A stretch of DNA of 64,000 nt from Sphingobium sp. Leaf26 (GCF_001421665.1 NZ_LMKV01000028.1:124857-188856); one strand, 5' to 3'. Counted from the first letter of the stretch, positions 33,518 to 43,685 are shown. Numbers and translations: made by a program. The notes: generated by a model from the letters alone, not told the origin.

Positions 33518-35743
33518 ATGGCGTCGATTTTCCGCACCAGTCTGTTTGCCACCAGCATCTTTGCTCTCGCGGCACCGGGCTATGCCTCCGCGCAAGGGGC
33601 GGCGAATGGAAAGGGCGCGTCTCAGGCCTCTGACGAGCTCGGCGCACGCAGCGACATCGTGGTTACGGCCCAACGTCGGCAAGAACGTGTCATCGATGTT
33701 CCAATTTCGATCACGGTCGCAAATCAGGCGCAGCTCGAGCGACAGCAAATAAACTCCGTCAACGACCTTAACCGCATTGCGCCGTCTCTCGAAATTCAGT
33801 CCGCGCCGGGTCAGAACACTGGTGGTGGCGGCTCGATCCGCGGGATCGGTACCCAGACATTCTCGCCCGGCGCGACGGCTTCTGTTGGCGTCGTGGTCGA
33901 TCAGGTGAGTCAGGGCAACGCTAACATCTCCGACCTGTTCGATGTCGCCCGGATCGAGGTGCTCAAAGGTCCGCAGGGTACGCTGTTCGGGCTGACGACC
34001 TCCGCAGGCGTGATCAACATCACGACGAATGCGCCTGATCCGTCCAAGATGGAGGCGCGCCTCCGTACCGAATTGTCGGATGCCGGGACCGCAGGGTCGA
34101 AATTCGGCCAGCAGGTCGTTCAGGGCATGCTGAATGTCCCGGTCAGCTCGGATGCAGCCGTTCGCATTTCCGGCGTAGGAAATTTCCGGCAGGGAACGAA
34201 CCGCAACCTTGTTACCGGCAAGCTTGACGACATCAATCGCTATGGCGTGCGCGGACGCTTCCTGTGGGAGCCGAGCAGCGATTTTACGATCAATCTGATC
34301 GCCGATTATTTCCGCGGCACGACCGAGGGGCGCAGCGACTTCTTCACGTTCACCAAGACCACCGATGACCGGGTCGCCCGTCTGGCAAGCTGCGGTATTA
34401 CCGTCGGCGAGGGTAACCAGGATTATTGCACGGCCCAGGACCTCCATAGCCGGTCGGAAAATTATGGGGGCTCGCTGCAACTGGAATATGACGCTGGTCC
34501 GTTCACGCTGACGTCTATCACCGGCTATCGTCAGGGCCACGATCGCTATAACGGAAATAATATCTTCCGGGTCGATCCGCTCGACCTCCAGATCTTGGCA
34601 GGTCCTGACGATGCGCGGATCAAGCTGTTCACGCAGGAATTCCGTGTCAGTTCGCCGGGTGGTCAGACGCTTGAATATACGGTCGGCGCCTTCCTGTCGC
34701 ATCAACGGTCGGTGCAGGATCAGGGCTATTTCAACATCACGGTCACGCCTGTCCCGGGCGTCGAGATTCCCATCGTGCGCTCGTTGGGTGCGATCAACTA
34801 CGTCACCGACGAATCAATGGCCGTATTTGGTCAGTTCACGCTGCACGCCACCGATGCCTTGCGCCTGATCGCAGGGGGGCGCTATTCCAGTAACAAGCTC
34901 ACTCTGGACAATTACGACAAGGCAGTGGGAACGACTCGCCAGGAACGGCTGCTGAGCGACAAAATATCCTATCGCTTCGGTCTCCAATATGATCTGGCGC
35001 GCAACACGATGGCCTATGCCACGGCGGTCAGGGGTTTCAAAGGCGGACAGATTTCGATCCCTGCGCTTCCCGCCCAGCCGTTCATTCTTCAGCCGGAAAT
35101 TCCGCTGAGCTATGAAGTGGGCTTCAAGAGCACATTGTTCGGCGGATGGGTCATGGACCTGAACGCCTTCTATCAGAAGGTCAGAAACTTCCAGGCCCAG
35201 CAGTGCGTCAGTGATCCTGATACGCAGGGGCTGTCCTGTTCCAGCACCAACATCGACGGGGTGGTCACCAAGGGCGCAGAAATCAATTTCTTCGGAAATG
35301 TCTCAAAGGGACTCACGCTCAACACGGGCTTCATCTATGCCGATGCCAGCTATCCGAAAAATTATGTCGGGACCGACGGCAGCAATATCGGCGGCTCCCA
35401 GCTGGCTTATGCGCCCAAATATAAATTCACGCTTTCCGGTGAATATGAAGCGCCGCTCAGTTCAAGGTTGGATGCATTTCTGGGCGCCGACGCGGTCTGG
35501 AAATCCCGCCTGCGTTATGAGGCGAACTCCAATGTGGACGCGACGTTCAGGCCGCACTGGATAGCGGGCGGACGCATCGGTGTGCGCACTGCCGACGACC
35601 GCTTCTCTGTCGGCATCTTCGCCCGCAACCTCTTCAACGTGCATGAGCCGTCGCTGTATCTGACGGGTGACGGAGAGCAGCAGGCCATCTACGGGCCGCA
35701 GTCTTTCCGACAGGTCGGTCTTCAGCTGGATGCGAAATTCTGA
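33518..35743 (+). CDS. TonB-dependent outer-membrane receptor
   Basis: A 741-residue receptor that imports bulky ligands with TonB energy. Signal peptide (FATSIFALAAPGYASAQ) is followed by the TonB-box-like SDIVVTAQRRQERVIDVPISITVANQ. The plug includes APGQNTGGGGSIRGIGTQTF and IEVLKGPQGTLFGLTTSAGVINI. Beta-barrel strands alternate to the terminal LQLDAKF, with a final aromatic. It starts at ATG 33518 with AGAGGGAGAG upstream. It is followed at once by the carbohydrate-active genes, so the cargo is probably a glycoside; no SusD-like gene is present, consistent with the proteobacterial type. Confidence 0.93.
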   Translation: MASIFRTSLFATSIFALAAPGYASAQGAANGKGASQASDELGARSDIVVTAQRRQERVIDVPISITVANQAQLERQQINSVNDLNRIAPSLEIQSAPGQNTGGGGSIRGIGTQTFSPGATASVGVVVDQVSQGNANISDLFDVARIEVLKGPQGTLFGLTTSAGVINITTNAPDPSKMEARLRTELSDAGTAGSKFGQQVVQGMLNVPVSSDAAVRISGVGNFRQGTNRNLVTGKLDDINRYGVRGRFLWEPSSDFTINLIADYFRGTTEGRSDFFTFTKTTDDRVARLASCGITVGEGNQDYCTAQDLHSRSENYGGSLQLEYDAGPFTLTSITGYRQGHDRYNGNNIFRVDPLDLQILAGPDDARIKLFTQEFRVSSPGGQTLEYTVGAFLSHQRSVQDQGYFNITVTPVPGVEIPIVRSLGAINYVTDESMAVFGQFTLHATDALRLIAGGRYSSNKLTLDNYDKAVGTTRQERLLSDKISYRFGLQYDLARNTMAYATAVRGFKGGQISIPALPAQPFILQPEIPLSYEVGFKSTLFGGWVMDLNAFYQKVRNFQAQQCVSDPDTQGLSCSSTNIDGVVTKGAEINFFGNVSKGLTLNTGFIYADASYPKNYVGTDGSNIGGSQLAYAPKYKFTLSGEYEAPLSSRLDAFLGADAVWKSRLRYEANSNVDATFRPHWIAGGRIGVRTADDRFSVGIFARNLFNVHEPSLYLTGDGEQQAIYGPQSFRQVGLQLDAKF

Positions 35744-35799
35744 CGGTCCGGTCGATGCGCATCTGTGCCTTGCCCAGCGCTATATCACGAGGATAGATC

Positions 35800-36972
35800 A
35801 TGCTCTTTCGCCATTCTGTTTTGATGGTTGGTCTGGTCGCTCTGGGTCTCACGACCCAGGCGGCAGGTCAGGTACCGGGCAATGCCGATCTGCCCGCCCA
35901 TCTTCAGCCCACACCCAATGACCGGCTGGAGTCGCCTGTCGTCGAAAATGGGCAAGTGACATTTTCGATTTACGCGCCATCGGCGACTACGGTCATGCTG
36001 GATGGCGAAATGCTACCTTTCGGCAAGCGTCAGCCGCTGGAGCGGGGAGCGGACGGTGTCTGGAAGGCCACCCTGCCGTCCGTAGCACCCGGCACCTATC
36101 GCTACACCTTCGCCGTGGATGGCGCGCGGGTTGCAGACCCGAGAAACCCTTCGGTGAGCGGCTCGCAGACTTCCGTCGCCAGCCTGCTTCATATCGATGG
36201 CGTCGCGGTGGAAGACGTTCGGGACGTTCCCCACGGCAGTATAGCCGCGCGCTGGTATCGGTCGCCTGTATTCCCCACGCCCAGACGCATGCATGTCTAC
36301 ACGCCCCCCGGCTACGCCATGGGTGATCTGAAATCGCTTCCGGTCCTTTACCTGTTTCACGGCGGTGGCGATTCTGACGAAAGCTGGAGCAGCGCGGGAC
36401 GGGCCGGGTTCATTCTCGACAATCTGATCGCCACGGGTCGGGCAAAGCCGATGATCGTCGTCATGCCGGCCGGCCATGTTCCCGGTTCCGACGGTCTGCC
36501 CGCCGTGAATCTGCCCGGCATGACCGGCGATCCTGCGAAAGATCCGTTTGTTCTGGACATGGTCGAGGCGATCATTCCTACGATCGAAGCAAATTATCGC
36601 GTCTCGAAACGACGCGAGGATCGGGCAATCGCCGGACTTTCGATGGGCGGTGTTCAATCCGCCAATCTAGGTCTCAGCCGCATCGATCTCTTCAGCCAAG
36701 TGGCGATCTTCTCCTCAGGCTGGTTTCCGCCGATGCGCGCCGCGTTCGAGCAACGTTATGGCGGGGAAATCGACCGGAATGGCGAGAGGCTGAAACTGCT
36801 ATGGGTGAGATGGGGCAAGGATGATCCGCTTGTCCCCGACAATGCCAAGGCGATGGTTGACCTGATGCGCAGGCACAAGCTCAAGCCCGATGTCGAAGTC
36901 ACCCAAGGCACGCACAATTGGGAAACCTGGCGGCGTTATCTGGCGCAACTGGCGCCCCTTCTCTTCCAATAG
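35800..36972 (+). CDS. Secreted esterase with N-terminal CBM48/E-set domain (CE1-like)
   Basis: A 390-residue exported enzyme. After the signal peptide (LMVGLVALGLTTQAAGQ) comes an early-set/CBM48-like domain: VTFSIYAPSATTVMLDGEML, then GTYRYTFAVDG. The catalytic esterase-D-type domain follows, with VLYLFHGGGDSDESW as oxyanion region, AIAGLSMGGVQSANLG as nucleophile motif and a terminal histidine in GTHNWETWRR. Such proteins release feruloyl or acetyl groups from plant polysaccharides. It lies 56 bases from the TonB receptor and in the same direction. Confidence 0.88.
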   Translation: MLFRHSVLMVGLVALGLTTQAAGQVPGNADLPAHLQPTPNDRLESPVVENGQVTFSIYAPSATTVMLDGEMLPFGKRQPLERGADGVWKATLPSVAPGTYRYTFAVDGARVADPRNPSVSGSQTSVASLLHIDGVAVEDVRDVPHGSIAARWYRSPVFPTPRRMHVYTPPGYAMGDLKSLPVLYLFHGGGDSDESWSSAGRAGFILDNLIATGRAKPMIVVMPAGHVPGSDGLPAVNLPGMTGDPAKDPFVLDMVEAIIPTIEANYRVSKRREDRAIAGLSMGGVQSANLGLSRIDLFSQVAIFSSGWFPPMRAAFEQRYGGEIDRNGERLKLLWVRWGKDDPLVPDNAKAMVDLMRRHKLKPDVEVTQGTHNWETWRRYLAQLAPLLFQ

Positions 36973-37095
36973 GGCATCAGGAAGCGGACCCGATCTTTGT
37001 CGGGGCGCAGAGTTCGATAAATGCAAAAGTTGGAGCAGCCGACCCGATGCGATCGGAGAGGCAACGCCACCAACATCCTTAAAAAGGCGGATCGC

Positions 37096-38031
37096 ATGAA
37101 AACTGTTGCCGCAGCGGCGCTTTTGCTGCTCATCCTTCCCTCCGCTGCCCATACGCAGGCAGGCCCTCCTCCCGGCTTCAGCATAAAGGATATTCCGGCG
37201 CCCGCGCAGCCTGGCGCAATCCCGCTGTACAATGGCGTCGCTCCCGGTTCGGATCCAGCGGCGCAGCCCGAACAGTGGCAGGACATGATGGGCGAAGTGG
37301 CGGTTCGCAACGTCACCGTGCCGACCCTCACGCCCTTCCTGCCGCCCAAGGGTAAGGCGACCGGGGCTGCGGTCATCGTGGCTCCGGGCGGCGCTTACCT
37401 CATGAGTTCGATGCAGAATGAGGGCTGGCCCATCGCGCGCTGGTTTGCCGCGCATGGCGTTGCCGCATTCGTTCTGAAATATCGGCTCGATCCTACGCCG
37501 CGGGATACGGCGGGTTTCATGAATGCGCTGGGCGAAAGGTTCGGAGGGGCCGCCGCGCGGGCGGGGGCAGGGGCGCCGAATATCACGCAGCCCCTTGCGG
37601 TTGCTGATGGCAAGGCAGCGATGGAACTGGTGCGTTCACGGGCGGCTGAATGGCATATCGATCCGAAAAGGGTCGGTTTCGTCGGCTTTTCCGCCGGAGC
37701 CATGACGGCCATGCAGGTCACACTTGCCAATGATCCGGCCACTCGGCCCGATTTCCTGGGCTATATCTATGGCCCCATGGAGCCGCAGGCCGTTCCGGCC
37801 GATGCTCCGCCGATGTTCGCGGCCATCGCCAGCGACGATGGGCTGTTCGGACGATCCGGTTTCGCCGTGGTGCGATCCTGGCAGGAAGCAGGGAAGCCAG
37901 TGGAGCTGCATTTCTACGAACGCGGCGGGCACGGCTTTGGCATGGGCAAGGCGGGAACGACCAGCGCGCAATGGCGCGACTCGTTTCTGGACTGGATGAC
38001 GATGCGTGGACTGCTCAAGGCAAAGCAGTAA
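37096..38031 (+). CDS. Secreted alpha/beta hydrolase (acetyl-xylan-esterase-like)
   Basis: A 311-residue exported enzyme. Signal peptide AAAALLLLILPSAAHTQA. The first catalytic region GAAVIVAPGGAYLMSS resembles the HGG-type loop of carbohydrate esterases. The nucleophile motif is VGFVGFSAGAMTAM (GFSAG), Asp probably in ASDDGLFG, and His in ERGGHGFGMGK. The pattern is that of BD-FAE/axe-type esterases. Its stop overlaps the ATG of the next gene by one base (TAATG). AAAGGCGG gives the ribosome site. Confidence 0.87.
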   Translation: MKTVAAAALLLLILPSAAHTQAGPPPGFSIKDIPAPAQPGAIPLYNGVAPGSDPAAQPEQWQDMMGEVAVRNVTVPTLTPFLPPKGKATGAAVIVAPGGAYLMSSMQNEGWPIARWFAAHGVAAFVLKYRLDPTPRDTAGFMNALGERFGGAAARAGAGAPNITQPLAVADGKAAMELVRSRAAEWHIDPKRVGFVGFSAGAMTAMQVTLANDPATRPDFLGYIYGPMEPQAVPADAPPMFAAIASDDGLFGRSGFAVVRSWQEAGKPVELHFYERGGHGFGMGKAGTTSAQWRDSFLDWMTMRGLLKAKQ

Positions 38032-38978
38032 TGCCTGCCGAGCTGGAAAGACTTGCGTCCGCCTGCGGCTGTAAGGTCAGCAGGCGTGGCGTGATCGCAG
38101 GCGCGATGGCGATCGCCTTTTGCGATACGGCTTTGGCCCGTCTGTCCACACCAAAGCCTGCGATCGGAATCCAGCTATTCATGTTCCTGGACGCCGCCAG
38201 ACGGGATCTGGCGGCGACATTCCAGACGATCGCATCGACCGGCTACCGCGAAGTGGAGCTTCTTGCGGGCATCGGCAGTGTGGAGGAAATCCGCCGGGCG
38301 CTGGTGCGAAGCGGTTTGCGCGCCCGCAGCATGCATGTTCCGCCCGCTCCCTTCATTCCCGGCAGTCCCAGCCTGTCCGGCGATCTGGACCGGGTCATCG
38401 CTAACGCCCGCGCGCTTGGCGTTGAATTCATCACCTGCTCGGCGCCCTATGTCTCGCCCGACAAGCTTAAGAATGTCCCTCTGTCCAAAATGGAAGAGGT
38501 GATGGCGCAATTGACGATGTCGGATTGGGTCGCGCATCGCGATTTCCTGAACGCCATCGCTCGACCAATCCGGCGCGCAGGGCTGCGGCTCGCCTATCAC
38601 AACCATGCTGCCGAGTTCGCTGGACCTGCCGGGAAGCGGGGCATGGACATTTTGCTGGAGGGAACATCGTCCGCCGGCGTCAGCCTGGAGCTGGATTGCG
38701 GATGGGCGCTGGCGGCGGGCGTCGATCCTGTCGAAATGCTGGGGCGCTATGGCAACCGCATCGTCATGCTCCATTTAAAAGACGTCGCAGCATCGCCTGG
38801 ATCGGACGCCGGGCGAATCAGCCTGGGTCAGGGCGTGGGCGACTGGCGAGCGATCCTGACGGCGGCAGGCAATGTTGGGGTGCGGGCCGCTTTCGTCGAA
38901 CGCGAACAACCGATCCATGATGTGGCCGACGCCGCACGCATCGACCTTGAATATCTGCAAAAGCTGGGAATATCCTGA
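38031..38978 (+). CDS. Tat-exported sugar-phosphate isomerase/epimerase-like protein
   Basis: A 315-residue protein with a twin-arginine signal (SRRGVIAGAMAIAFC) followed by an AP-endonuclease-2-type TIM barrel. Segments include FQTIASTGYREVELL, RLAYHNHAAEF (metal His), SLELDCGWALAAG with Asp/Glu ligand, MLHLKDVAAS and GVGDWRAIL. Tat-exported members accompany 3-keto-glycoside or periplasmic sugar catabolism. It starts within the stop of the preceding esterase gene and is followed by the GH3 gene after one base, so the operon is tightly coupled. Confidence 0.85.
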   Translation: MPAELERLASACGCKVSRRGVIAGAMAIAFCDTALARLSTPKPAIGIQLFMFLDAARRDLAATFQTIASTGYREVELLAGIGSVEEIRRALVRSGLRARSMHVPPAPFIPGSPSLSGDLDRVIANARALGVEFITCSAPYVSPDKLKNVPLSKMEEVMAQLTMSDWVAHRDFLNAIARPIRRAGLRLAYHNHAAEFAGPAGKRGMDILLEGTSSAGVSLELDCGWALAAGVDPVEMLGRYGNRIVMLHLKDVAASPGSDAGRISLGQGVGDWRAILTAAGNVGVRAAFVEREQPIHDVADAARIDLEYLQKLGIS

Positions 38979-38979
38979 T

Positions 38980-41172
38980 ATGAACAAGACCGCTTTGTTG
39001 CTGGCGACAGCGATTGCCCTTTCTCCTTCCGCTTCCTGGGGCAAGGAGGAGTCCGCCGATGCGCGGGCGCGCAATACCGAAGCAGCGATGACGGCTGCGG
39101 AGCGCGAAAATCTGTTGCATGGGATTATGGCGCTGCCGGTGATTCCCGGAACCATCATTCCGCCAGACGCAGTGATTGGCGCGGGCTATGTTGAAGGGGT
39201 GTCGCGTCTGGGCGTTCCTTCCCTCAAGGAGAGCGACGCGAGCCTGGGCGTCGCCTGGGTCAGCGGGATGCGCAAAGATGGAGCGACCGCCCTTCCTTCG
39301 GCAACCGCCATGGGTGCGGGCTTCGACCCCGCGCTGGTTCGCGACGCGAGCGCCATGATCGCCGCCGAGGCGCGTGCCAAGGGTTTCAACATTCTTCTGG
39401 CGGGCGGCATCAATCTGATGCGTGATCCGCGCAATGGCCGCACTTTCGAATATTTCGCCGAAGATCCGCTGCTTTCGGGCATATTGGGCGCAGCTGCGGT
39501 CGAAGGCGTCCAGTCGCAACGCGTCATCGCCACGGTCAAGCATTTCGCCCTGAATGCGCAGGAAACCGGCCGTCAGGTGATCGATGTCAAGATCGGTGAG
39601 GCAGCAGCGCGTGAGAGCGACCTGCTGGCGTTCGAACTGGCGATAGAGAAGGGCAAGCCCGGCTCCGTCATGTGCGCCTATAACAAGGTCCGTGGCCGCC
39701 ATGCGTGCGACAGCGAATATCTGCTGTCGGATGTGCTGAAGCGCGACTGGCGCTACCCCGGTTTCGTCATGTCCGACTGGGGCGCCGTGCCCGGCGTGTC
39801 GGCCATGGCTGCCGGACTGGATCAGCAATCGGGTTCCCAGACCGACAAGCAGGTCTGGTTCGGAAAGCCGCTGATTGATGCGGCGTCTGCCGATCCTGCA
39901 CTTCAGGCGCGGATCAGCGACGCCAATCGCCGCATCCTCCGTTCGATCTATGCTGTGGGTCTGGATCAGCCCGCCCCGGCGGTGAAGATCGATCAGGCGG
40001 CCAACAATGCACTGGCGCAGCGCGTGGCGGAACGGGGTATCGTGTTGCTGCGGAACGAGCGCAACGCCCTGCCACTGGCGGCGAAAGCCAAAACGATCGC
40101 CGTTATCGGCGGCTATGCGGACATGGGCGTGATGTCCGGTGGCGGTTCGTCACAGGTGCATGGCGTCGATGGCCCGGCCGCGACGATCCCGATGGGGGGA
40201 GAAGGGCCGTTCGCATTCCTGCATTCGATCAATCTCCATCGCTCGCCGCCGCTCGCCGCGATCAGGAAGCGGGCCGCTGGCGCCAAGATCCTGTACGATG
40301 ACGGCCATTATATTGCCGAAGCGGCGCGCACGGCGGCAAAGGCGGATGTCGTCATCCTTTTCGCCAGCCAGTGGATGATGGAGGGGTATGACGTGCCCGA
40401 TCTGTCGCTGCCCGACAATCAGGATGCGCTGATCGCGGCGGTCGCCGCCGCCAACCCCAATACCGTCGTCGTGCTGGAAACCGGCGGACCTGTTCTGATG
40501 CCCTGGCTGGACAAGACCGCGGCCGTGATCGAAGCTTGGTATCCCGGCGCGCAGGGCGGGGAGGCGATTGCCCGTGTCCTGTTCGGGGAGGTCAATCCTT
40601 CGGGCAAGCTGCCGATCAGCTTCCCGGCATCGGTGGAACAGCTGCCCCGCCCTGCGATCCCAGGGTGGGACGAGCTGGACAAAAGCTTCGAGGGGACCGG
40701 GAATGAGGCCAAGAAGGTCACCGTCGATTACGACATCGAAGGCGCCGACATTGGCTATCGCTGGTACGCCCGTAAGAATATCAAGCCGCTGTTCCCCTTC
40801 GGCTATGGCCTGAGCTATACCAGCTTCGCCTACGAAAAGATCAGCTTGCGGGGCGGAAATCTTCCCTCCGCTCAGGTGACCGTTCGCAACAGCGGCGCGG
40901 TGGCGGGCGACGAGGTCGTGGCGCTCTATGCCGTGGCCGGACCGAACGATCCCGGACAGCGGCTGGTCGGTTTCACGCGCGTTTCGCTCAAGCCCGGCGA
41001 AACCAAGCGAATCGATGTCGCCATCGAACCGAAACTATTGGCGCGGTGGGATGAAGCCGGTCATCGCTGGCAGATCGCAGCGGGGCGCTACGAACTGGCT
41101 ACTGGCCCGTCCTCGGACAAGCTGACGGCAAAGGCGTCCCTGACCCTGAATGCAAGGACGATTGCGCAATGA
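38980..41172 (+). CDS. Secreted GH3 beta-glucosidase 1
   Basis: A 730-residue glycoside hydrolase family 3 enzyme. Signal peptide (LLATAIALSPSASWG) is followed by the TIM barrel with LLAGGINLMRDPRNGRTFEYFAEDPLL, VIATVKHFALNAQETG and the nucleophile region PGFVMSDWGAVPG (Asp). The alpha/beta sandwich carries ERGIVLLRNERNALPL and the acid/base region. The C-terminal fibronectin-III-like domain includes YRWYARKNIKPLFPFGYGLSYTSF. It should act on beta-glucosides in the periplasm. ATG overlaps by four bases with the next GH3 gene start (ATGA). Confidence 0.93.
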   Translation: MNKTALLLATAIALSPSASWGKEESADARARNTEAAMTAAERENLLHGIMALPVIPGTIIPPDAVIGAGYVEGVSRLGVPSLKESDASLGVAWVSGMRKDGATALPSATAMGAGFDPALVRDASAMIAAEARAKGFNILLAGGINLMRDPRNGRTFEYFAEDPLLSGILGAAAVEGVQSQRVIATVKHFALNAQETGRQVIDVKIGEAAARESDLLAFELAIEKGKPGSVMCAYNKVRGRHACDSEYLLSDVLKRDWRYPGFVMSDWGAVPGVSAMAAGLDQQSGSQTDKQVWFGKPLIDAASADPALQARISDANRRILRSIYAVGLDQPAPAVKIDQAANNALAQRVAERGIVLLRNERNALPLAAKAKTIAVIGGYADMGVMSGGGSSQVHGVDGPAATIPMGGEGPFAFLHSINLHRSPPLAAIRKRAAGAKILYDDGHYIAEAARTAAKADVVILFASQWMMEGYDVPDLSLPDNQDALIAAVAAANPNTVVVLETGGPVLMPWLDKTAAVIEAWYPGAQGGEAIARVLFGEVNPSGKLPISFPASVEQLPRPAIPGWDELDKSFEGTGNEAKKVTVDYDIEGADIGYRWYARKNIKPLFPFGYGLSYTSFAYEKISLRGGNLPSAQVTVRNSGAVAGDEVVALYAVAGPNDPGQRLVGFTRVSLKPGETKRIDVAIEPKLLARWDEAGHRWQIAAGRYELATGPSSDKLTAKASLTLNARTIAQ

Positions 41173-43685
41173 CATCCGGCAAGTCGACCCGGGCCAGTCG
41201 AATGGCTTCGATCTTCAGGCGTCATGCCATGATCAGCTGCGCTTTTGTCGGCCTTGCCGCAGGGCCGGCTCTGGCTCAGCTCGATGGTCCGCCCGTAACG
41301 CCCAACCCCGCCCTGATCGCATCGACCAAAGTCGATACGAAGGCGATCGATGGGCCGTGGCGCGACAGGAGCCTGTCGCCTGAACGCAGGGCGGATCTCA
41401 TTCTGGCGCAGATGACGCTGGATGAGAAACTGATCATGCTGCGCGGTTTTTCGGGCGGCTTCATCGGTGGTCGGTCAAAGGACCCGCTGATCGGCCCGAT
41501 GCAGCGGCTGACGGGGAATTATGTGCCCGGCGTGCCGCGGCTGGGTATTCCGGCCCTTCACGCCAGCGATGCGATTCTGGGCGTCAGCAACGGCATCAAC
41601 GGCGTGGCGGTACGTCCAGGTGACGAGGCGACGGCCTTCCCCTCCGCTATGGCGATGACCGCTACGTTCGAACCTGCACTCGTTGAAGCGGAGGGCAAGG
41701 CGGTAGCGGAGGAATTCCGTGCGCGGGGGATGAACATGGTTTTGGGTCCTGGCCTCAACCTCGCCCGCGATGCCAGAGGCGGTCGAAATTTCGAATATCT
41801 CGGCGGCGAAGACCCGCTGCTTGCCGGAATCCTTGCTGCCTATTCGGTCAAGGGCGTGCAAAGCACTGGCGTTATGGCGAATCTGAAACATTATGTCCTG
41901 CACGATCAGACGGCTGATTCGGGCAAGGTCGACGCAGTGCTTGGCGATGCGGCCCTGCGAGAAAGCGACCTTCTCGCCGTCGAGATTGCGGTCAAGATAG
42001 GCAAGCCGGTTTCGGTGATGTGCGCCTATCATTTCACAAATGGGTCACGTTCATGCCAGCATGACTATCTCAATAACAAGGTTCTGAAGGGGGAGTGGGG
42101 CTGGAAGGGGTTCATCCTCTCCGATTTCGGGGCCGTGCATGACACTTTAGGCGCCGTGCTGGGCGGGCTGGATCAGGAATCGGCCTGGGCGTTCGACAGG
42201 ACCATGCCGCATTATGCTCCGCAGGTTCTGAAGGCCGGTCTTGCCAGCGGGCAGATTCCTCAATCCCGCATCGATGACATGGTTCGCCGCATATTGTGGG
42301 CCATGCTGTCGACCGGCGTGTATGACAATCCGCCGGAACCGGGCAAGATCGCAGCGATCGATCAGCCGGGGCATGTCGCGCTGGCGCGTAAGATCGCGAC
42401 CCGCGCCATCGTTTTGCTCAAGAATGAGGGCGATCTGTTGCCTCTGGCCAAAAGCGCGCGCTCGATCGCGGTCATAGGCGGACGGGCCGATCTGGGGGTG
42501 CTGACGGGGGGCGGCAGTTCGGCCGTCATTCCTTATGGCGGGATACTGAAGCCCGACGGCGGCGGTCCGTTCGATAACAGCCCGCCGGCCAACAGCGATG
42601 CGAACGGTCAACCGATTTTGCCGGGCGGCAATTTTGGCGGAAAGGGTCTGTATATTCCCTCTTCTCCGCTCAAGGCCATCGCTGCGCGGGCGCAGTCCGC
42701 GAAAGTCCGGTTCGATCCGGGCGTAGATACAAAGGCAGCGGCCGAACTCGCGAAGGACGCGGAAATTGCTGTCGTCTTCGTTAATCAGGTGAATGCGGAA
42801 GGCAGCGATCCCGAAACGATTTCGCTTCCCGGCGATCAGGATCGGCTTGTGGAAGCGGTTGCAGCGGCTAACCGACACACGATCGTTGTGATACAGAGCG
42901 GCAATCCCATTGCCATGCCGTGGGTCGACAAGGTGCCTGCCATACTCGCCGCATGGTACCCGGGCCAGCAGGGCGGCGAAGCGATTGCCGACATCCTCTT
43001 TGGCGACGTGAATCCAAGCGGACGCCTGCCGGTCACTTTCCCCCGTAGCGACGCCCAGCAGCCCCGGCCCCATTGGCCCAAGGCGCAAGTTTCGTATGAA
43101 ACTCCCGTCCCGGCGCCTGTGCCGGGCGCGCCGAAGCAACTGACCGAAGACCAGCTAGCAAAGAGGCTGGTTTCGGATGATGGGAAGGGTCTGGCCCCTG
43201 CTCAAACCGATAAGCCGACCATTGCGATCGATTATAATATCGAAGGCTCCGACGTCGGGTACAGGTGGTATGCTCGTAAGAAGCTGGACCCGCTCTTCGC
43301 GTTCGGACATGGTCTTGGCTACACGCGGTTCGTCTATTCCAATCTGCGACTCTCAACCGCCAGCGACGGGAGCGTCACTGCCCGGTTCGTGGTCAGGAAC
43401 GTCGGCAAGCGCAGTGGCGCGGACGTTCCGCAGATATATGTCGCCAGACGTGACGGTAACGGTGCGTTGCGACTTGCCGGGTGGACGAAGATCGATCTCG
43501 ACGCCGGTAAAAGCAGGGCGATCGAGTTGAAGCTGGAGCCGAAAATCCTCGCCGACTTCGACGAAAGCGCGCATCGCTTTATCATAAAGGAGGGCAGCTA
43601 TGACCTTCGGGTTTCAAATTCTGCAGCCCAACCACAATTGGTCGATAGTTTTCGGACAGCACAGAAACAGTTAGATATCGATTGA
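41169..43685 (+). CDS. Secreted GH3 beta-glucosidase 2
   Basis: An 838-residue GH3 enzyme with the same layout as its neighbour: signal peptide around AMISCAFVGLAAGPALAQ, then VLGPGLNLARDARGGRNFEYLGGEDPLL, VMANLKHYVLHDQ and KGFILSDFGAVHD (nucleophile Asp). It has two extra blocks, about 110 residues longer: DNSPPANSDANGQPILPGGNFG and PAPVPGAPKQLTEDQLAKRL. The fibronectin-III-like end reads YRWYARKKLDPLFAFGHGLGYTRF. The start overlaps the end of GH3-1. The two enzymes probably act on different linkages of one substrate. Confidence 0.93.
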   Translation: MTSGKSTRASRMASIFRRHAMISCAFVGLAAGPALAQLDGPPVTPNPALIASTKVDTKAIDGPWRDRSLSPERRADLILAQMTLDEKLIMLRGFSGGFIGGRSKDPLIGPMQRLTGNYVPGVPRLGIPALHASDAILGVSNGINGVAVRPGDEATAFPSAMAMTATFEPALVEAEGKAVAEEFRARGMNMVLGPGLNLARDARGGRNFEYLGGEDPLLAGILAAYSVKGVQSTGVMANLKHYVLHDQTADSGKVDAVLGDAALRESDLLAVEIAVKIGKPVSVMCAYHFTNGSRSCQHDYLNNKVLKGEWGWKGFILSDFGAVHDTLGAVLGGLDQESAWAFDRTMPHYAPQVLKAGLASGQIPQSRIDDMVRRILWAMLSTGVYDNPPEPGKIAAIDQPGHVALARKIATRAIVLLKNEGDLLPLAKSARSIAVIGGRADLGVLTGGGSSAVIPYGGILKPDGGGPFDNSPPANSDANGQPILPGGNFGGKGLYIPSSPLKAIAARAQSAKVRFDPGVDTKAAAELAKDAEIAVVFVNQVNAEGSDPETISLPGDQDRLVEAVAAANRHTIVVIQSGNPIAMPWVDKVPAILAAWYPGQQGGEAIADILFGDVNPSGRLPVTFPRSDAQQPRPHWPKAQVSYETPVPAPVPGAPKQLTEDQLAKRLVSDDGKGLAPAQTDKPTIAIDYNIEGSDVGYRWYARKKLDPLFAFGHGLGYTRFVYSNLRLSTASDGSVTARFVVRNVGKRSGADVPQIYVARRDGNGALRLAGWTKIDLDAGKSRAIELKLEPKILADFDESAHRFIIKEGSYDLRVSNSAAQPQLVDSFRTAQKQLDID

